Source: Streptomyces profundus
Lineage (GTDB): Bacteria; Actinomycetota; Actinomycetes; Streptomycetales; Streptomycetaceae
Assembly: GCF_020740535.1 (NCBI RefSeq)
Contig: NZ_CP082362.1
Span: 1,178,001 to 1,242,000, forward strand
Direction of reading: 5' to 3'
Length of the DNA stretch: 64,000 nucleotides
Below the pieces are notes generated by a model that ran no database searches, had not been told where the DNA came from, and saw nothing but the letters and a program-made list of their open reading frames with translations. A program made the translations under genes and the position numbers. Below, piece after piece: positions 1-10,552 of the stretch. How positions within the stretch are numbered: position 1 is the stretch's first letter; every line of letters starts with the position of its first letter.

Positions 1-1101
1 CAGCGAGGCGGGCTCCCGGCCCGAGAGGGTGCCCAGGCTGCCGAACGAGGGGCGCTCCGGCTCCGGCTCGGCCGCGCGCTCGGCGCCGAGCCCGGCGGAC
101 TCCTCCTTGCCGCCATAGGCACCGAGCCCCTTGTCCCGGTTGCGGGAGGGCGGCTGGCCACCGTCGAAGCCCGCGGCGATCACGGTGACCCGCACCTCGT
201 CGCCCAGCGCGTCGTCGATGACGGCACCGAAGATGATGTTGGCCTCGGGGTGCGCCGCCTCGCTGACCAGCTGGGCCGCCTCGTTGATCTCGAAGAGGCC
301 GAGGTCGGAGCCGCCGGAGATGGAGAGCAGCACGCCCCTGGCACCGTCGATGGACGCCTCCAGCAGCGGGGAGGAGATCGCCATCTCGGCCGCCGCCACC
401 GCCCGGTCGTCCCCGCGTGCGGAGCCGATGCCCATCAGCGCCGAACCCGCCTCGGACATCACGGACTTGACGTCGGCGAAGTCGAGGTTGATCAGGCCCG
501 GGGTGGTGATCAGGTCCGTGATGCCCTGCACACCGGAGAGCAGCACCTGGTCCGCCGACTTGAAGGCGTCGAGGACGCTCACCTGGCGGTCGGAGATCGA
601 CAGCAGACGGTCGTTGGGGATGACGATCAGGGTGTCGACCTCGTCGCGGAGGCTGGCGATGCCGTCCTCCGCCTGGTTGGCACGGCGGCGGCCCTCGAAG
701 GTGAACGGGCGGGTGACGACGCCGATGGTCAGCGCGCCAAGCGAGCGCGCGATGTTCGCCACGACCGGGGCGCCCCCCGTGCCCGTGCCGCCGCCCTCGC
801 CCGCGGTGACGAAGACCATGTCGGCCCCCTTGAGGACCTCCTCGATCTCCTCGCGGTGGTCCTCGGCAGCCTTGCGTCCCACCTCGGGGTTGGCGCCGGC
901 GCCCAACCCCCTGGTCAGTTCGCGCCCGACGTCCAGCTTGACGTCGGCGTCGCTCATCAGCAGCGCCTGAGCATCGGTGTTGATCGCGATGAACTCGACG
1001 CCCTTGAGACCGACCTCGATCATCCGGTTGATGGCGTTGACGCCACCGCCGCCGATACCGACGACCTTGATGACTGCGAGGTAGTTCTGCGGTGCTGCCA
1101 C
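1..1101 (-). CDS. ftsZ: Cell division GTPase FtsZ (3' end beyond window)
   Basis: FtsZ is the tubulin-like GTPase that builds the Z-ring, in streptomycetes mainly at sporulation septa. 367 codons are visible. The GTP-binding signature GGGTGTG lies at about residues 103-109 and the [11 protein letters not shown] synergy loop near residue 205. The reading frame stays open to base 1, so roughly the last 30-40 residues (the C-terminal tail that binds partners) are outside the window. The GTG start at 1101 is chosen because AGAGG lies about 9 nt upstream and the protein then begins [15 protein letters not shown] as in other actinobacterial FtsZ. It is the last gene of the dcw cluster seen here, 282 bp after ftsQ, with its own promoters in that gap. 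Confidence 0.98.
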   Translation of the reverse strand, partial: MAAPQNYLAVIKVVGIGGGGVNAINRMIEVGLKGVEFIAINTDAQALLMSDADVKLDVGRELTRGLGAGANPEVGRKAAEDHREEIEEVLKGADMVFVTAGEGGGTGTGGAPVVANIARSLGALTIGVVTRPFTFEGRRRANQAEDGIASLRDEVDTLIVIPNDRLLSISDRQVSVLDAFKSADQVLLSGVQGITDLITTPGLINLDFADVKSVMSEAGSALMGIGSARGDDRAVAAAEMAISSPLLEASIDGARGVLLSISGGSDLGLFEINEAAQLVSEAAHPEANIIFGAVIDDALGDEVRVTVIAAGFDGGQPPSRNRDKGLGAYGGKEESAGLGAERAAEPEPERPSFGSLGTLSGREPASL

Positions 1102-1258
1102 GTCGAAGGCCTCTCGCCTCGATTTACGTGTCGCCGCTCCGCGTGAAGCCGCAGCGCGCCGACTGATGCCGATGGGACGGATGGATAAGCCGCCCCGAAC
1201 CCTATCGCTCAAGTTTAGGGTTACCTGTGCCTGTCGTTCCTTGGATTCCTAGGAACGG

Positions 1259-1288
1259 ACACTAAGTCGATAAGTGGTGCGCGTTCAA
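1259..1288 (-). promoter_or_regulatory. Probable proximal ftsZ promoter with GACAC boxes
   Basis: TTGAAC (1283-1288) and TAGTGT (1259-1264) are 18 bp apart on the minus strand. A GACAC pentamer (1258-1262, plus strand) overlaps the -10, and a second GACAC (minus strand, 1128-1132) lies in the leader. GACAC is the published WhiA core motif and ftsZ is a published WhiA target in S. venezuelae. A 10-bp palindrome TTCCTAGGAA (1246-1255) sits just downstream of the -10. Confidence 0.5.
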
Positions 1289-1321
1289 CGAACACGCCGA
1301 ACCTCCTGTTTTTCTTTTCAC

Positions 1322-1350
1322 CCTATGTGATCACGCTCCGGGTCAGTCAA
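1322..1350 (-). promoter_or_regulatory. Probable distal ftsZ promoter
   Basis: On the minus strand TTGACT (1345-1350) and CATAGG (1322-1327) are separated by 17 bp, a good SigA/HrdB-type match. An 8-bp palindrome GTGATCAC (1327-1334) lies in the spacer. ftsZ genes of Streptomyces are known to have several promoters, one induced at sporulation; which one this is cannot be told from sequence. Confidence 0.55.
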
Positions 1351-1383
1351 CCAGGGTGTGGCCTGCGCCGATGTGGCACCCGG

Positions 1384-2193
1384 TCAACCACCCGCCACAG
1401 CGGGCACGCTGGGGGCCTGGACGTCGAAGTGTCGGGCGTCGCCCGCCACGTTGAGGACCGTCTCCAGCGCCGCCGCCTTGGCCTCGGAGTCCTCCGCGCT
1501 CCCCCACCGCACGGTGCGGTCGCCGGACAACTCCAGGGTGATGGAGTCGTAGGAGGCGACCCGCAGGACCTCCAGATCGGAGCGGACCGACTCGGGCAAC
1601 GCGGGCAGCACCGAGGCCGCCTCGGCCCTGACCCGGTCCTCCCCGAACCGACGCCAGCTCGGACTGTCCGCCACCTCCAGCTCCAGCAGGGGCACTCCGG
1701 AGAGCGCCTCGGCGCTCTCGGCGAACGCGACGCCGTCGTCGTCCACTTCGGCGAAGCCGTCCGCCGTCGGCTGTTGGAGGACGGGCTCGCGCTCGACCAC
1801 CTTGAGCGAGACGCCGTCCGGCCAGGCCCGCACCACCCGCACCGTGTCCAGCCTGGGCAGGGCGGCCAGCAGCCGCTCGCTGACGGCCCCCTTGTCCAGC
1901 GAGGCCATCGGGGAGCCGACCGGGACCGCGGCGGCGGTGAGGATCTGCTCCTCCGTCAACTCCCGTGGGCCCTCCGTCCAGTTCACCGAGACCCGATCGA
2001 CGCGCAGCCAGTCGGAGCCGTACAGCGCCCAGGCACCGAAGCCGCCCAGACCGACGAGCAGCCCCGCGCCGAGCAGCAGCACCCAGGGCCTGGGCAGCCA
2101 GCGGGGGCGGCGCCCCTCGGGACCGGTCGGGGGCGGACCGGAATCCGACTGACGGCGGTCTCCGCCGCGTTCCGCGGTGGTTACTCCGGCCAC
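1384..2193 (-). CDS. ftsQ: Cell division protein FtsQ
   Basis: FtsQ (DivIB) is a bitopic divisome protein that bridges FtsL/DivIC and the septal synthases. The 269-residue product has a short charged cytoplasmic N-terminus, one transmembrane segment at about 36-57, a POTRA domain (LRVDRVSVNW onward) and a C-terminal beta domain ending near SVPAVAGG. The start is GTG at 2193, preceded by GGGAG; the longer open frame upstream overlaps murG in another frame and is not coding. It lies 23 bp after murG and precedes the ftsZ promoter gap. Length agrees with streptomycete FtsQ. Confidence 0.93.
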   Translation of the reverse strand: MAGVTTAERGGDRRQSDSGPPPTGPEGRRPRWLPRPWVLLLGAGLLVGLGGFGAWALYGSDWLRVDRVSVNWTEGPRELTEEQILTAAAVPVGSPMASLDKGAVSERLLAALPRLDTVRVVRAWPDGVSLKVVEREPVLQQPTADGFAEVDDDGVAFAESAEALSGVPLLELEVADSPSWRRFGEDRVRAEAASVLPALPESVRSDLEVLRVASYDSITLELSGDRTVRWGSAEDSEAKAAALETVLNVAGDARHFDVQAPSVPAVAGG

Positions 2194-2216
2194 GCTCCCC
2201 AACTCCCGTCCCTCGG

Positions 2217-3308
2217 CTACGCCCTGCGCGCCGCGATCGCCTCGTGCACCATGCCGACCAACAGATCGTCCGCGTCCGGACGGCCGAACTCGGCGGCGGC
2301 GGCGGACATCGCCGTCAGCCGGCCCGGGTCGGTGAGCACGGGGAGCACGTTGTCCCGCACCCACTCGGGGGTCAGCTCCGCGTCGTCGATCAGCAGCCCA
2401 CCGCCGGCCTTGACCAGCGGCTGCGCGTTGAGCCGCTGCTCGCCGTTGCCCACCGGCAGCGGCACATAGGCCGCCGGCAGACCGACCGCCGACAGCTCGG
2501 CGACCGTCATCGCGCCGGCCCGACAGAGCATCATGTCCGCCGCCGCGTAGGCGAGATCCATCCGGTCCACGTAGGAGAGCGGGACATAGGGCGGCATGCC
2601 CGGCATGGTGTCCGGCTGCGGCAGCTCGTTCTTCGGGCCGACCGCGTGCAGCACCTGCACCCCCGAACGCTGGAGCACCGGCACCGCCGAGGCGATCACC
2701 TCGTTGAGCCGGCGGGCGCCCTGCGAACCGCCGGAGACCAGCAGGGTCGGCAGGTTGGCGTCCAGACCGAAGTACGAACGGGCCTGCTGCCGCACGGCGG
2801 CGCGTTGCAGCGTGGCGATGGAGCGACGCAGCGGGATGCCCAGATAGCGGGCGTGCCGCAGCTTGCTGTCCGGCGTGGAGACGGCGACGAACTTGGTGTA
2901 GCGCGCGCCGATGCGGTTGGCCAACCCGGGGCGGGCGTTGGCCTCGTGCACCACGATCGGCACGCGTTGCCGCTTGGCCGCCAGATAGCCGGGCAGCGCC
3001 ACATAGCCGCCGAAGCCGACCACACAGTCCGCCTTGGTGCGTTCGATGATCTCCTCGGCCGCCCTGATGGTGCCCCGCAACCGCCCCGGGACCGTGATCA
3101 GTTCGGGGGTGGGTTTCCGAGGCAGCGGCACGGCGGGGATCAGCCCCAGCTCGTAACCCCGCTCGGGCACCAGACGGGTCTCCAGGCCGCGCTCCGTGCC
3201 GAGCGCCGTGATGCCCACCGTCGGATCATGTCTGCGCAGGGCGTCCGCGAGGGCGAGCGCGGGCTCGATGTGGCCGGCGGTCCCTCCGCCAGCGAGGACT
3301 ACATGCAC
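2217..3308 (-). CDS. murG: UDP-GlcNAc:lipid I N-acetylglucosaminyltransferase MurG
   Basis: MurG transfers GlcNAc from UDP-GlcNAc to lipid I to make lipid II on the inner face of the membrane. The 363-residue GT28 protein has the N-terminal loop [11 protein letters not shown] (8-18), the [12 protein letters not shown] membrane-side motif, [13 protein letters not shown] opening the C-terminal Rossmann fold, and the GAMTVAEL plus [11 protein letters not shown] donor-binding motifs. All usual signatures are intact. It follows ftsW by 6 bp and precedes ftsQ by 23 bp in the dcw operon. Confidence 0.97.
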   Translation of the reverse strand: MHVVLAGGGTAGHIEPALALADALRRHDPTVGITALGTERGLETRLVPERGYELGLIPAVPLPRKPTPELITVPGRLRGTIRAAEEIIERTKADCVVGFGGYVALPGYLAAKRQRVPIVVHEANARPGLANRIGARYTKFVAVSTPDSKLRHARYLGIPLRRSIATLQRAAVRQQARSYFGLDANLPTLLVSGGSQGARRLNEVIASAVPVLQRSGVQVLHAVGPKNELPQPDTMPGMPPYVPLSYVDRMDLAYAAADMMLCRAGAMTVAELSAVGLPAAYVPLPVGNGEQRLNAQPLVKAGGGLLIDDAELTPEWVRDNVLPVLTDPGRLTAMSAAAAEFGRPDADDLLVGMVHEAIAARRA

Positions 3309-3314
3309 CGATTT

Positions 3315-4715
3315 TCACCGCTCTCCGGACGGCGCCGACTTCGCGCGCCGTCTCATCGTCTTTCTTCTCAGCCCAGGTCCCCGCATGGCCAGTGCGGCCT
3401 TCGCCGCCGGCTCGCCGCGCGCGAAGGCGATCAGCAGTCCGACGGCGAACATGGTCGGCAGCAGGGCGGAACCTCCGTAGGAGAACAGCGGCAGGGGCAC
3501 ACCGGCGATGGGCAGCAGACCCAGCACCGCACCGATGTTGATCACGGTCTGGGTCATCAGCCACGCGGTCACCCCTCCCGCGGCGTACCTCACGAAGGGG
3601 TCCTCCGTGCGTCCGGCCACGCGGATACCCGCATAGCCTAGAGCCGCGAAGAGGCCGAGTACGGACAGTGTGCCCGCCAGGCCCAGCTCCTCCCCGGTGA
3701 TGGCGAAGATGAAGTCCGTGTGGGGCTCGGGCAGTTCGCCCCATTTCTCCACACTGGCCCCGAGGCCCGAGCCGAACCAGCCGCCCGAGGCCAACGCATA
3801 GATGCCGTGCACCGCCTGCCAACAGCGGTCGTTCGGCCCCGGATCGGTGGCGCCGAGACAGGCGAGGCGGTCCATCCGGTGCGGAGCCGTGGCCATGAAG
3901 AGCGTGAACAGCACGCCGGCCGCGAGCAGCACCCCGACGAAGAGCCGGGTGGGGGCGCCGGCCAGCCACAGCAGCGCGAACAGCACGGCCACCAGGATCA
4001 TCACCGTGCCCATGTCGCCGCCGACCATGACCAGGCCGAAGACCAGCAGCGCCCCGGGCAGCAGCGGGATCAGCAGATGCCGCCACTGGGTCAGCAGGCC
4101 GCGCTCGCCCTTGCGGGCCAGCAGGTCGGCGCCCCACAGCAGCAGGCCCAGCTTGGCGAACTCGCTCGGCTGGAGCTGGAACGATCCGCCCACCGCGATC
4201 CAGCTGGTGGAGCCGTTGACCTCGACGCCGATGCCGGGCACCTGGACCAGCACCAGCAGCAGCACGGCGAAGGCCAGGAACGGGTAGGTGAGCGCGCGCA
4301 GCAGCCGGACGGGGATCCGGGAGGCGATCAGCAGCAGCACGCCGCCGAGCACCGCGGCGAGCAGTTGCTTGCGGAAGTAGAAGGTGACCGGGTGCTGGTA
4401 GCGCAGCGCCTGGATCTGGGAGGCGGAGAAGACCATCACCAGGCCCAGCAGGGTGATCAGCAGGGTGGTGCCCAGGATCACGTAGTAGGCCGTCAGCGGG
4501 CGGTCCCAGGCCTGTCGGAGCCGCTCCAGGAAGCGCGGCCGGCGCGGGGGGCGCGGCACCGGCGCGCGCCGGGCCTGGCGCCGGGGCGCGGGCCGGGGCG
4601 GGCGCTCGCGCTGGGCGCCGCGCCCGGCTCGGCCGGCCGGCGCGCCGGCGCGCGCCAGGGCGCCGACGGCGGCGGGGCCGAGGACGTGTGCCGTCGCGGC
4701 CGGCGGCCACCTCAT
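3315..4715 (-). CDS. ftsW: SEDS peptidoglycan polymerase FtsW
   Basis: FtsW is the SEDS-family septal glycosyltransferase that works with FtsI. The 466-residue product begins with about 60 Arg/Pro-rich cytoplasmic residues, then about ten membrane helices starting near YVILGTTLLITLLGL. The SEDS signatures QPSEFAKLGLLL, GGDMGTVMI and GLLPIAGVPLPLFSYGGS are present. The ATG at 4715 has GAGGAGGGG upstream at ideal spacing. The C-terminus is a basic tail. It follows murD by 48 bp. Confidence 0.96.
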   Translation of the reverse strand: MRWPPAATAHVLGPAAVGALARAGAPAGRAGRGAQRERPPRPAPRRQARRAPVPRPPRRPRFLERLRQAWDRPLTAYYVILGTTLLITLLGLVMVFSASQIQALRYQHPVTFYFRKQLLAAVLGGVLLLIASRIPVRLLRALTYPFLAFAVLLLVLVQVPGIGVEVNGSTSWIAVGGSFQLQPSEFAKLGLLLWGADLLARKGERGLLTQWRHLLIPLLPGALLVFGLVMVGGDMGTVMILVAVLFALLWLAGAPTRLFVGVLLAAGVLFTLFMATAPHRMDRLACLGATDPGPNDRCWQAVHGIYALASGGWFGSGLGASVEKWGELPEPHTDFIFAITGEELGLAGTLSVLGLFAALGYAGIRVAGRTEDPFVRYAAGGVTAWLMTQTVINIGAVLGLLPIAGVPLPLFSYGGSALLPTMFAVGLLIAFARGEPAAKAALAMRGPGLRRKTMRRRAKSAPSGER

Positions 4716-4763
4716 GTCGTCCCCTCCTCGGGCCCGCGACGGCGGGCGCGGGCCGCCGGTGGG

Positions 4764-6212
4764 CTACTGCTCGTTCGGTTCCTGGTCCACGGGGTCCGTG
4801 GCCAGCTGACGCACGGCGGCGGCGAACGCGTCGCCGCGGACGTTGTAGTTGGTGAACATGTCCATCGACGCACAGGCCGGCGCCAACAGCACGGTGTCCC
4901 CGGGGCGGGCCAGGCGGGCCGCCTCGGAGACCGCCGCCGCCATCGCCCCAGTGTCGGTCCGGTCGAGGTTCACGACCGGCACATCCGGCGCGTGTCGCGC
5001 CAACGCCTCGGCGATCAGCCGCCGGTCGGCGCCGATCAGCACCACGCCGCGCAGCCGGTCGGCCGACGCCGCGACCAGCTCGTCGAAGGTCGCGCCCTTG
5101 GCCAGGCCGCCGGCGATCCAGACGATCGACGGATAGGCGCTGAGCGAGGCGAGCGCGGCATGGGTGTTGGTGGCCTTGGAGTCGTCCACGTAGGCGACGC
5201 CCGCCACCGTCGCCACCTGCGAGATCCGGTGCGGGTCGGGACGGTAGTCGGCCAGGCCCCGGCGGACCGCGTCGGCCGGGACCCCGTAGGCCCTGGCCAG
5301 CGCGGCGGCGGCGAGCGCGTTGGCGACGTTGTGCGGGGCCGGCGGGTCGACGTCGCCGACCTGGGCCAGCTCCTCGGCCACATCCGGCCGCTCCACAAAG
5401 GCGCGGTCCACCAACAGGCCCTCGACCACGCCGAGTTGGGAGGGGGCCGGCGGGCCGAGGGTGAACCCGACGGCCCGGCATCCCTCGACCACGTCGGCGG
5501 CCCGCACCAGCTCCTCGGTGGCCTGGTCCGCGACGTTGTAGACGCAGGCCACCTCGTTGCCGGCGTAGATCCGGCCCTTGTCGGCGGCGTAGGCCGCCAT
5601 CGAGCCGTGCCAGTCCAGGTGGTCGGGCGCGAGGTTGAGCACCGCGCCCGAGTGCGCGCGCGGCGAGGGCGCCCAGTGCAGCTGGTAGCTGGACAGCTCG
5701 ACGGCGAGCACGTCGTACGGCGGGTCGGCCAGCACCGCGTCCACGACGGGGACGCCGATGTTGCCGACCGCCGCCGTCCGCAGCCCGGCCGCCGCCAGGA
5801 TGGCGGCGAGCATCCTGGTGGTGGTCGTCTTGCCGTTGGTGCCGGTGACCGCGAGCCAGGGCGCCGCGCCGGGCCCGCGCAGCCGCCAGGCCAGCTCGAC
5901 GTCGCCCCAGACGGGCACGCCCGCCTCGGCCGCGGCGGCGAAGAGCGGGTGCTCGGGGCGCCAGCCGGGCGAGGTGACGACGAGCTCCGTGCCCTTGGGC
6001 AGGGTGTCGCCGTCGCCCAGACGCACCTCGACACCGGCGGCGGTCAGCTCGGCCGCCTGGGCGCGCCGCCGTTCGCCGTCCCCACCGTCCACCAGGGTCA
6101 CCTCGGCTCCCCTGGCCAGCAGGGCGCGCGCCGCGCCGTCGCCGCTGACCCCCAGGCCGGCGACGGTCACCCGGCGGCCGGCGAACTCGGTCTCCCGCAC
6201 CGTCCCGTTCAC
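4764..6212 (-). CDS. murD: UDP-MurNAc-L-Ala--D-Glu ligase MurD
   Basis: MurD adds D-glutamate to UDP-MurNAc-L-alanine in the cytoplasm, using ATP. The 482-residue protein has the three Mur ligase domains: an N-terminal Rossmann domain ([15 protein letters not shown]), the ATP loop GTNGKTT (124-130), and the central [13 protein letters not shown] plus C-terminal [11 protein letters not shown] motifs. The GTG start at 6212 overlaps the mraY stop as GTGA, so the two are translationally coupled. A longer frame continuing through mraY is an overlap artefact. Confidence 0.96.
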   Translation of the reverse strand: MNGTVRETEFAGRRVTVAGLGVSGDGAARALLARGAEVTLVDGGDGERRRAQAAELTAAGVEVRLGDGDTLPKGTELVVTSPGWRPEHPLFAAAAEAGVPVWGDVELAWRLRGPGAAPWLAVTGTNGKTTTTRMLAAILAAAGLRTAAVGNIGVPVVDAVLADPPYDVLAVELSSYQLHWAPSPRAHSGAVLNLAPDHLDWHGSMAAYAADKGRIYAGNEVACVYNVADQATEELVRAADVVEGCRAVGFTLGPPAPSQLGVVEGLLVDRAFVERPDVAEELAQVGDVDPPAPHNVANALAAAALARAYGVPADAVRRGLADYRPDPHRISQVATVAGVAYVDDSKATNTHAALASLSAYPSIVWIAGGLAKGATFDELVAASADRLRGVVLIGADRRLIAEALARHAPDVPVVNLDRTDTGAMAAAVSEAARLARPGDTVLLAPACASMDMFTNYNVRGDAFAAAVRQLATDPVDQEPNEQ

Positions 6213-7273
6213 CAGTCGGCCACCCAGGTTCCGTAGAAGATGCCGATGCCGACGATCACGCACATGCCCTGGATGATCCAGAATCTGACCACCACCAGCA
6301 CTTCGCTCCAGCCTTTCAGCTCGAAGTGGTGCTGGAGCGGTGCCATCTTGAAGACGCGTCTGCCGGTGAGTTTGAACGAGCCGACCTGGATCACCACGGA
6401 CATGGTGATCAGCACGAAGAGTCCGCCGAGCACGGCGACCAGCAGCTCGGTGCGGGAGACGATGGCCAGGCCGGCGAGCGCGCCGCCCAGGGCCAGCGAG
6501 CCGGTGTCGCCCATGAAGATCTTGGCTGGTGAGGTGTTCCACCACAGGAAGCCGAAGAGCGCGCCCATCAGGGCCGACGCCACCACGGCCCCGTCGAGCG
6601 GATCTCGTACCTCGTAACAGCTCGCGCCGGCGGTGGCGAACTCGGCGCAGGTCTGGCCGTACTGCCAGACGCCGATGAAGACGTAGGCGCCGAAGACCAT
6701 CACGGCGGCGCCGGTGGCCAGTCCGTCGAGTCCGTCGGTGAGGTTCACCCCGTTGGACATCGCCAGGATCATGAACAGGGCCCACAGCACGAAGAGCACC
6801 GGGCCGATGGACCAGCTGAAGTCCTGGGTGAAGGAGAGGTGGGTGGAGGCCGGTGTGAGGCCCCGGGAGTCGGCGAAGTTCAGCGAGAGGATCGCGAAGG
6901 CGACACCCACGATGAACTGGCCGAGCATCTTGGCGCCGGCCCGCAGGCCCAGGCTCCGCCGGCGGACGATCTTGATGTAGTCGTCGAGGAAGCCGACCAG
7001 GCCCATGCCGGCCATCAGGAAGAGCACCAGCAGCCCCGAGATGGTGGGCTGTGAGCTGGTGACGACCTTGGTGACCGTGTACGCGATCAGGGTGGCCAGG
7101 ATGAACGCGATGCCGCCCATGGTCGGGGTGCCGCGTTTGCTGTGGTGGTCCCTCGGCCCGTCGTCCCTGATGTACTGGCCGTAGCCGCGGCGGGCGAGCA
7201 CCTTGATCAGCAGCGGGGTGCCGACCAGGGTGAGGAAGAGCCCGATGGCTCCGGAGAAGAGGATCTGCCTCAT
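6209..7273 (-). CDS. mraY: Phospho-MurNAc-pentapeptide translocase MraY
   Basis: MraY moves phospho-MurNAc-pentapeptide onto undecaprenyl phosphate to give lipid I. The 354-residue polytopic membrane protein shows the family hallmarks: KRGTPTMGG near the first cytoplasmic loop, the GFLDDYIK aspartate pair, [10 protein letters not shown], and [12 protein letters not shown], followed by [15 protein letters not shown]. The ATG at 7273 overlaps the murF stop (ATGA) and its own stop overlaps the murD start, so the unit murF-mraY-murD is tightly coupled. Confidence 0.97.
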   Translation of the reverse strand: MRQILFSGAIGLFLTLVGTPLLIKVLARRGYGQYIRDDGPRDHHSKRGTPTMGGIAFILATLIAYTVTKVVTSSQPTISGLLVLFLMAGMGLVGFLDDYIKIVRRRSLGLRAGAKMLGQFIVGVAFAILSLNFADSRGLTPASTHLSFTQDFSWSIGPVLFVLWALFMILAMSNGVNLTDGLDGLATGAAVMVFGAYVFIGVWQYGQTCAEFATAGASCYEVRDPLDGAVVASALMGALFGFLWWNTSPAKIFMGDTGSLALGGALAGLAIVSRTELLVAVLGGLFVLITMSVVIQVGSFKLTGRRVFKMAPLQHHFELKGWSEVLVVVRFWIIQGMCVIVGIGIFYGTWVADW

Positions 7274-8697
7274 CGGGCCGCGACCTCACCATCGACGTCG
7301 GCCGCCAACGTCAGGGCCACCTGTTCGAGCCCCACCGACCTGGACGCCTTCACCAACACCACGTCCCCCGGTCGTAGCTGACCACGCAGCAGCTCGACGG
7401 CTGCCTGAGCGTCGGACACACGCACCGACTCCTCACCCCACGAACCCTCGTTCTTGGCGCCCATGTCCAGCCAGGCGGCCTCGCGACCGCCCACGGACAC
7501 AAGCCTGTTGACGTTGAGCCGGACGGCGAGCCGTCCGACGGCGTCGTGCTCGGCGAACGCGTCGTCGCCGAGCTCGGCCATCTCGCCGAGCACGGCCCAG
7601 GTGCGGCCACCCTCGTTCCTGGTGGTGCCGCCCATGTGGACCAGCGTGCGCAGCGCGGCGCGCATGGAGTCCGGGTTGGCGTTGTAGGCGTCGTTGACGA
7701 TCACCACGCCGTCCGCTCGCTCGGTGACCTCCATCCGCCACTTCGAGAGCGGGCCGGCCTCGGCCAGGGTTTCCGCGATGGCCGACGCCGACATGCCTAC
7801 CTCATGCGCCACGGCCGCCGCGGCAAGCGCGTTCGACACATGGTGCTCACCGTACAACCGCATCGTCACATCGGCGCACCCGGTGGGGGTTCTGAGGGAG
7901 AACGTGGGGCGGCCCTCAGGTGTCAGTCGGGCGTTCTCCGCACGAATGTCCGCGTTCTCCGACTCGCCGAAGAGGACCACCCGCGCCCGGGTGCGCTCGC
8001 TCATCGCGCGCACCAGCGGATCGTCGGCGTTGAGCACGGCGACGCCGCCGTCGTCGGCCGGCGGCAGCGCCTCCACCAGCTCGCCCTTGGCGCGGGCGAT
8101 GGTCTCCCGGTCGCCGAACTCGCCGATGTGCGCGGTGCCCACGTTGAGCACCGCGCCGATCCGCGGCGGGGTCAGGTCCGTGAGGGAGCGGATATGGCCG
8201 ACTCCCCTGGCGCCCATCTCCAGCACCAGGTAGCGGGTGGTCTCGTCGGCGCCGAGCACGGTCAGCGGCAGGCCGATCTCGTTGTTGAAGGAGCCCGGGG
8301 TCCAGACCGTGGGCCCGACGCGCCGCAGCAGCTGCGCGATCAGGTCCTTGGTGCTGGTCTTGCCCGCGGAGCCTGTGAGTGCGACCACCGTGGGGTCCAG
8401 GGTGCGCACCACGTGTCGGGCCAGCGCGCTGAGCGCGGCGACCACATCGTCCACCACCACGGCCGGCACGCCGACCGGTCGGCCGGCCAGCACCAGGGCG
8501 GCGCCGTCGGCCACCGCGCGCTCGGCGAAGTCGTGCCCGTCCACCCGGTCGCCTGGCAGCGCGGCGAAGAGCGAGCCGGGCTCGACCAGCCGGGAGTCGA
8601 TGACCACGGGGCCTGTCACGCGGGGCGGCGCCTGAGGTATGTCGTGCGGCTCTCCCCGCACGACCGTGGTGAGCTGAGCAACGGAAAGGGGGATCAC
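7270..8697 (-). CDS. murF: UDP-MurNAc-tripeptide--D-Ala-D-Ala ligase MurF
   Basis: MurF adds the D-Ala-D-Ala dipeptide to complete the UDP-MurNAc-pentapeptide. The 475-residue protein contains ITDSR-like [18 protein letters not shown] near the N-terminus, the ATP loop [10 protein letters not shown] (109-118), NEIGLPLT and [13 protein letters not shown], and the C-terminal [11 protein letters not shown] motif. I place the start at GTG 8697, one base after the murE stop, because the protein then begins IPLSVAQL as family members do; the 28 extra upstream codons overlap murE. Confidence 0.96.
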   Translation of the reverse strand: MIPLSVAQLTTVVRGEPHDIPQAPPRVTGPVVIDSRLVEPGSLFAALPGDRVDGHDFAERAVADGAALVLAGRPVGVPAVVVDDVVAALSALARHVVRTLDPTVVALTGSAGKTSTKDLIAQLLRRVGPTVWTPGSFNNEIGLPLTVLGADETTRYLVLEMGARGVGHIRSLTDLTPPRIGAVLNVGTAHIGEFGDRETIARAKGELVEALPPADDGGVAVLNADDPLVRAMSERTRARVVLFGESENADIRAENARLTPEGRPTFSLRTPTGCADVTMRLYGEHHVSNALAAAAVAHEVGMSASAIAETLAEAGPLSKWRMEVTERADGVVIVNDAYNANPDSMRAALRTLVHMGGTTRNEGGRTWAVLGEMAELGDDAFAEHDAVGRLAVRLNVNRLVSVGGREAAWLDMGAKNEGSWGEESVRVSDAQAAVELLRGQLRPGDVVLVKASRSVGLEQVALTLAADVDGEVAAR

Positions 8698-8698
8698 T

Positions 8699-10378
8699 TC
8701 AGCGGGCCTCGCCTGGCTTCGGATGGGTGGTCGGGGGTTTCGCTCGGTGGTCCTGGGTGATGTGCCGCTCCCCCACGGCACGTTCGATCGCCGCGCGCAG
8801 CTCGACCCGGTCGTCGAAGGGCCGGATCACGCCGGCGATGTCCTGGCCCTGCTCGTGTCCCTTGCCGGCCACCAGCACGGTGTCCCCCGGCTCGGCACGG
8901 GCCACGGCGGCGCCGATGGCGGCTGACCTGTCCTCCTCCAGGAGGACGGTGCCACGCTCGTGCACCGGCACCTCGGCGGCGCCGGCGAGCATCGTGGCGA
9001 GGATCGCGAGCGGATCCTCGGAGCGCGGGTTGTCCGAGGTGAGCACGGCGGTGTCGGCCAGTCGGGCGAGAGCGGCGCCCATCGCCTGACGCTTGTGCGG
9101 GTCCCGGTCCCCCCCGCAGCCGAGCACCGCGTGCAGCCGTCCCTCGGTGACCTTGCGCAGCGCCTGGAGCACGGACTCCACGGCGGCCGGCTTGTGCGCG
9201 TAGTCCACCACGGCCAGATAGGGCTGGCCCGCCCGCACCCGTTCGAGCCGGCCGGGCACCCCCGGCACGGCGGCGATGCCACGGGCGGCGACCTCCGGGT
9301 CGACCCCGGCGGCGTCCAGCGCGGCGATGGCGCCCAGCGCGTTGGAGACGTTGAAGGGGCCAGGCAGCGGCGCGGTGGCCGACAGCCGGACGCCGCCGGG
9401 GCCGAGCACCGTGAACGTGGAGCCGACCGCGCCCAGTTCGACGTCGTCGGCGCGCCAGTCGGCGTCCGGGTGGCCCTCGGCCGAGTAGGTGGTGACGGGC
9501 ACCCCTGACTCGGCGGCCAGCCGGCGGCCCCACTCGTCGTCCAGGTTCACCACGCCGGCCCGGGACCTGGCCTTGGTGAACAGCTTGGCCTTGGCCTGGA
9601 AGTAGTCCTCCATGTCGAGGTGGAAGTCCAGGTGCTCGGGGCTGAGGTTGGTGAAGACCGCGATGTCGAAGACGCAGCCGTCCACCCGGCCCATGGTCAG
9701 CGCGTGGCTGGAGACCTCCATGGCCACCGAGCGCACCCCGCGCTCCCGCATCACGGCGAAGAGCGCCTGGAGTTCGGTGGCCTCGGGGGTCGTCCTGGTG
9801 GACTTCACCCGCTCGTCGCCGATCCTGGTCTCCACGGTGCCGATCAGCCCGGTGCTCTCGCCCTCCTTGGCGGCCTCCCGCAGCCCGCCCTCGATCAGAT
9901 AGGCGGTGGTGGTCTTGCCCGCGGTGCCGGTGACCCCGATCTGGAGCAGGTCCCGGCCCGGCTCGTGGTAGATGGCGGCGGCCAGCGCGCCCATCCGGGC
10001 GCGCGGCTCCGGCACGGTCAGCACCGGAAGACCGGTGGCCGCCGCGCGGTCGGTGCCGCTGGGGTCCGTGAGCACGGCGACCGCGCCCAGGCTCGCGGCC
10101 TGGGCGGCGAAGTCGGCGCCGTGGAACCTCGCCCCTGGCAGGGCCGCGTAGATGTCGCCCGGGAGCACCGCACGGGAGTCGTGGGTGATTCCGGTGACCG
10201 AGGGTCCGTCCGGCAGCTCGGCGCCCAGCTCCGAGGCCAGCGCCGCCAGGGGCACCGGCCGCAGCTGCCGGGGACGTGGGGCCGCCGGGAAATGATCAGC
10301 TTGTGCCACGGCGGTGAGCGTACCGGGCGGGCCGGGGGTGGAGCGAAACGAGGTGGACCGGTCGGTGGTGGTTCTCAC
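8699..10378 (-). CDS. murE: UDP-MurNAc-L-Ala-D-Glu--diaminopimelate ligase MurE
   Basis: MurE adds diaminopimelate as the third stem residue. The 559-residue protein has ITHDSRAVLPGDIY, the ATP loop GTAGKTTT (151-158), NLSPEHLDFH and GGDRDPHKR. The specificity motif DNPR (in TSDNPRSEDP) marks a diaminopimelate rather than lysine enzyme, as expected for a streptomycete whose wall contains LL-DAP. The start is GTG at 10378 with GGAG 9 nt upstream; residues 1-38 are a low-conservation extension. It is 174 bp downstream of ftsI, the largest gap inside the mur block. Confidence 0.96.
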   Translation of the reverse strand: MRTTTDRSTSFRSTPGPPGTLTAVAQADHFPAAPRPRQLRPVPLAALASELGAELPDGPSVTGITHDSRAVLPGDIYAALPGARFHGADFAAQAASLGAVAVLTDPSGTDRAAATGLPVLTVPEPRARMGALAAAIYHEPGRDLLQIGVTGTAGKTTTAYLIEGGLREAAKEGESTGLIGTVETRIGDERVKSTRTTPEATELQALFAVMRERGVRSVAMEVSSHALTMGRVDGCVFDIAVFTNLSPEHLDFHLDMEDYFQAKAKLFTKARSRAGVVNLDDEWGRRLAAESGVPVTTYSAEGHPDADWRADDVELGAVGSTFTVLGPGGVRLSATAPLPGPFNVSNALGAIAALDAAGVDPEVAARGIAAVPGVPGRLERVRAGQPYLAVVDYAHKPAAVESVLQALRKVTEGRLHAVLGCGGDRDPHKRQAMGAALARLADTAVLTSDNPRSEDPLAILATMLAGAAEVPVHERGTVLLEEDRSAAIGAAVARAEPGDTVLVAGKGHEQGQDIAGVIRPFDDRVELRAAIERAVGERHITQDHRAKPPTTHPKPGEAR

Positions 10379-10552
10379 GTGCCTGTGCTCCGCTTTCGTC
10401 GGATGGGGTGCTCCGCGTGTCCTTGGCCACGGGGGTGTCTCGCGTCTGGTCGGGACTCGTCTGGTCTCATCCGCGTCGTGTTCGTCCGAGGACTGTCCCA
10501 GGATCAGGTTGGTCCGAATCTTGTCGGTCCGTGGTCACTCACCGGCCGGGAA

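Noticed and set aside
1330..1350. BldD site before ftsZ
   Set aside because: TCAC and GTCA half sites are present but spaced 7 instead of 5 bp apart and the central bases do not fit.
4764..7292. 842-codon open frame joining murD and an upstream region
   Set aside because: The part upstream of 6212 is out of frame with mraY, which is unmistakable there; this is a high-GC overlap, not a fusion protein.
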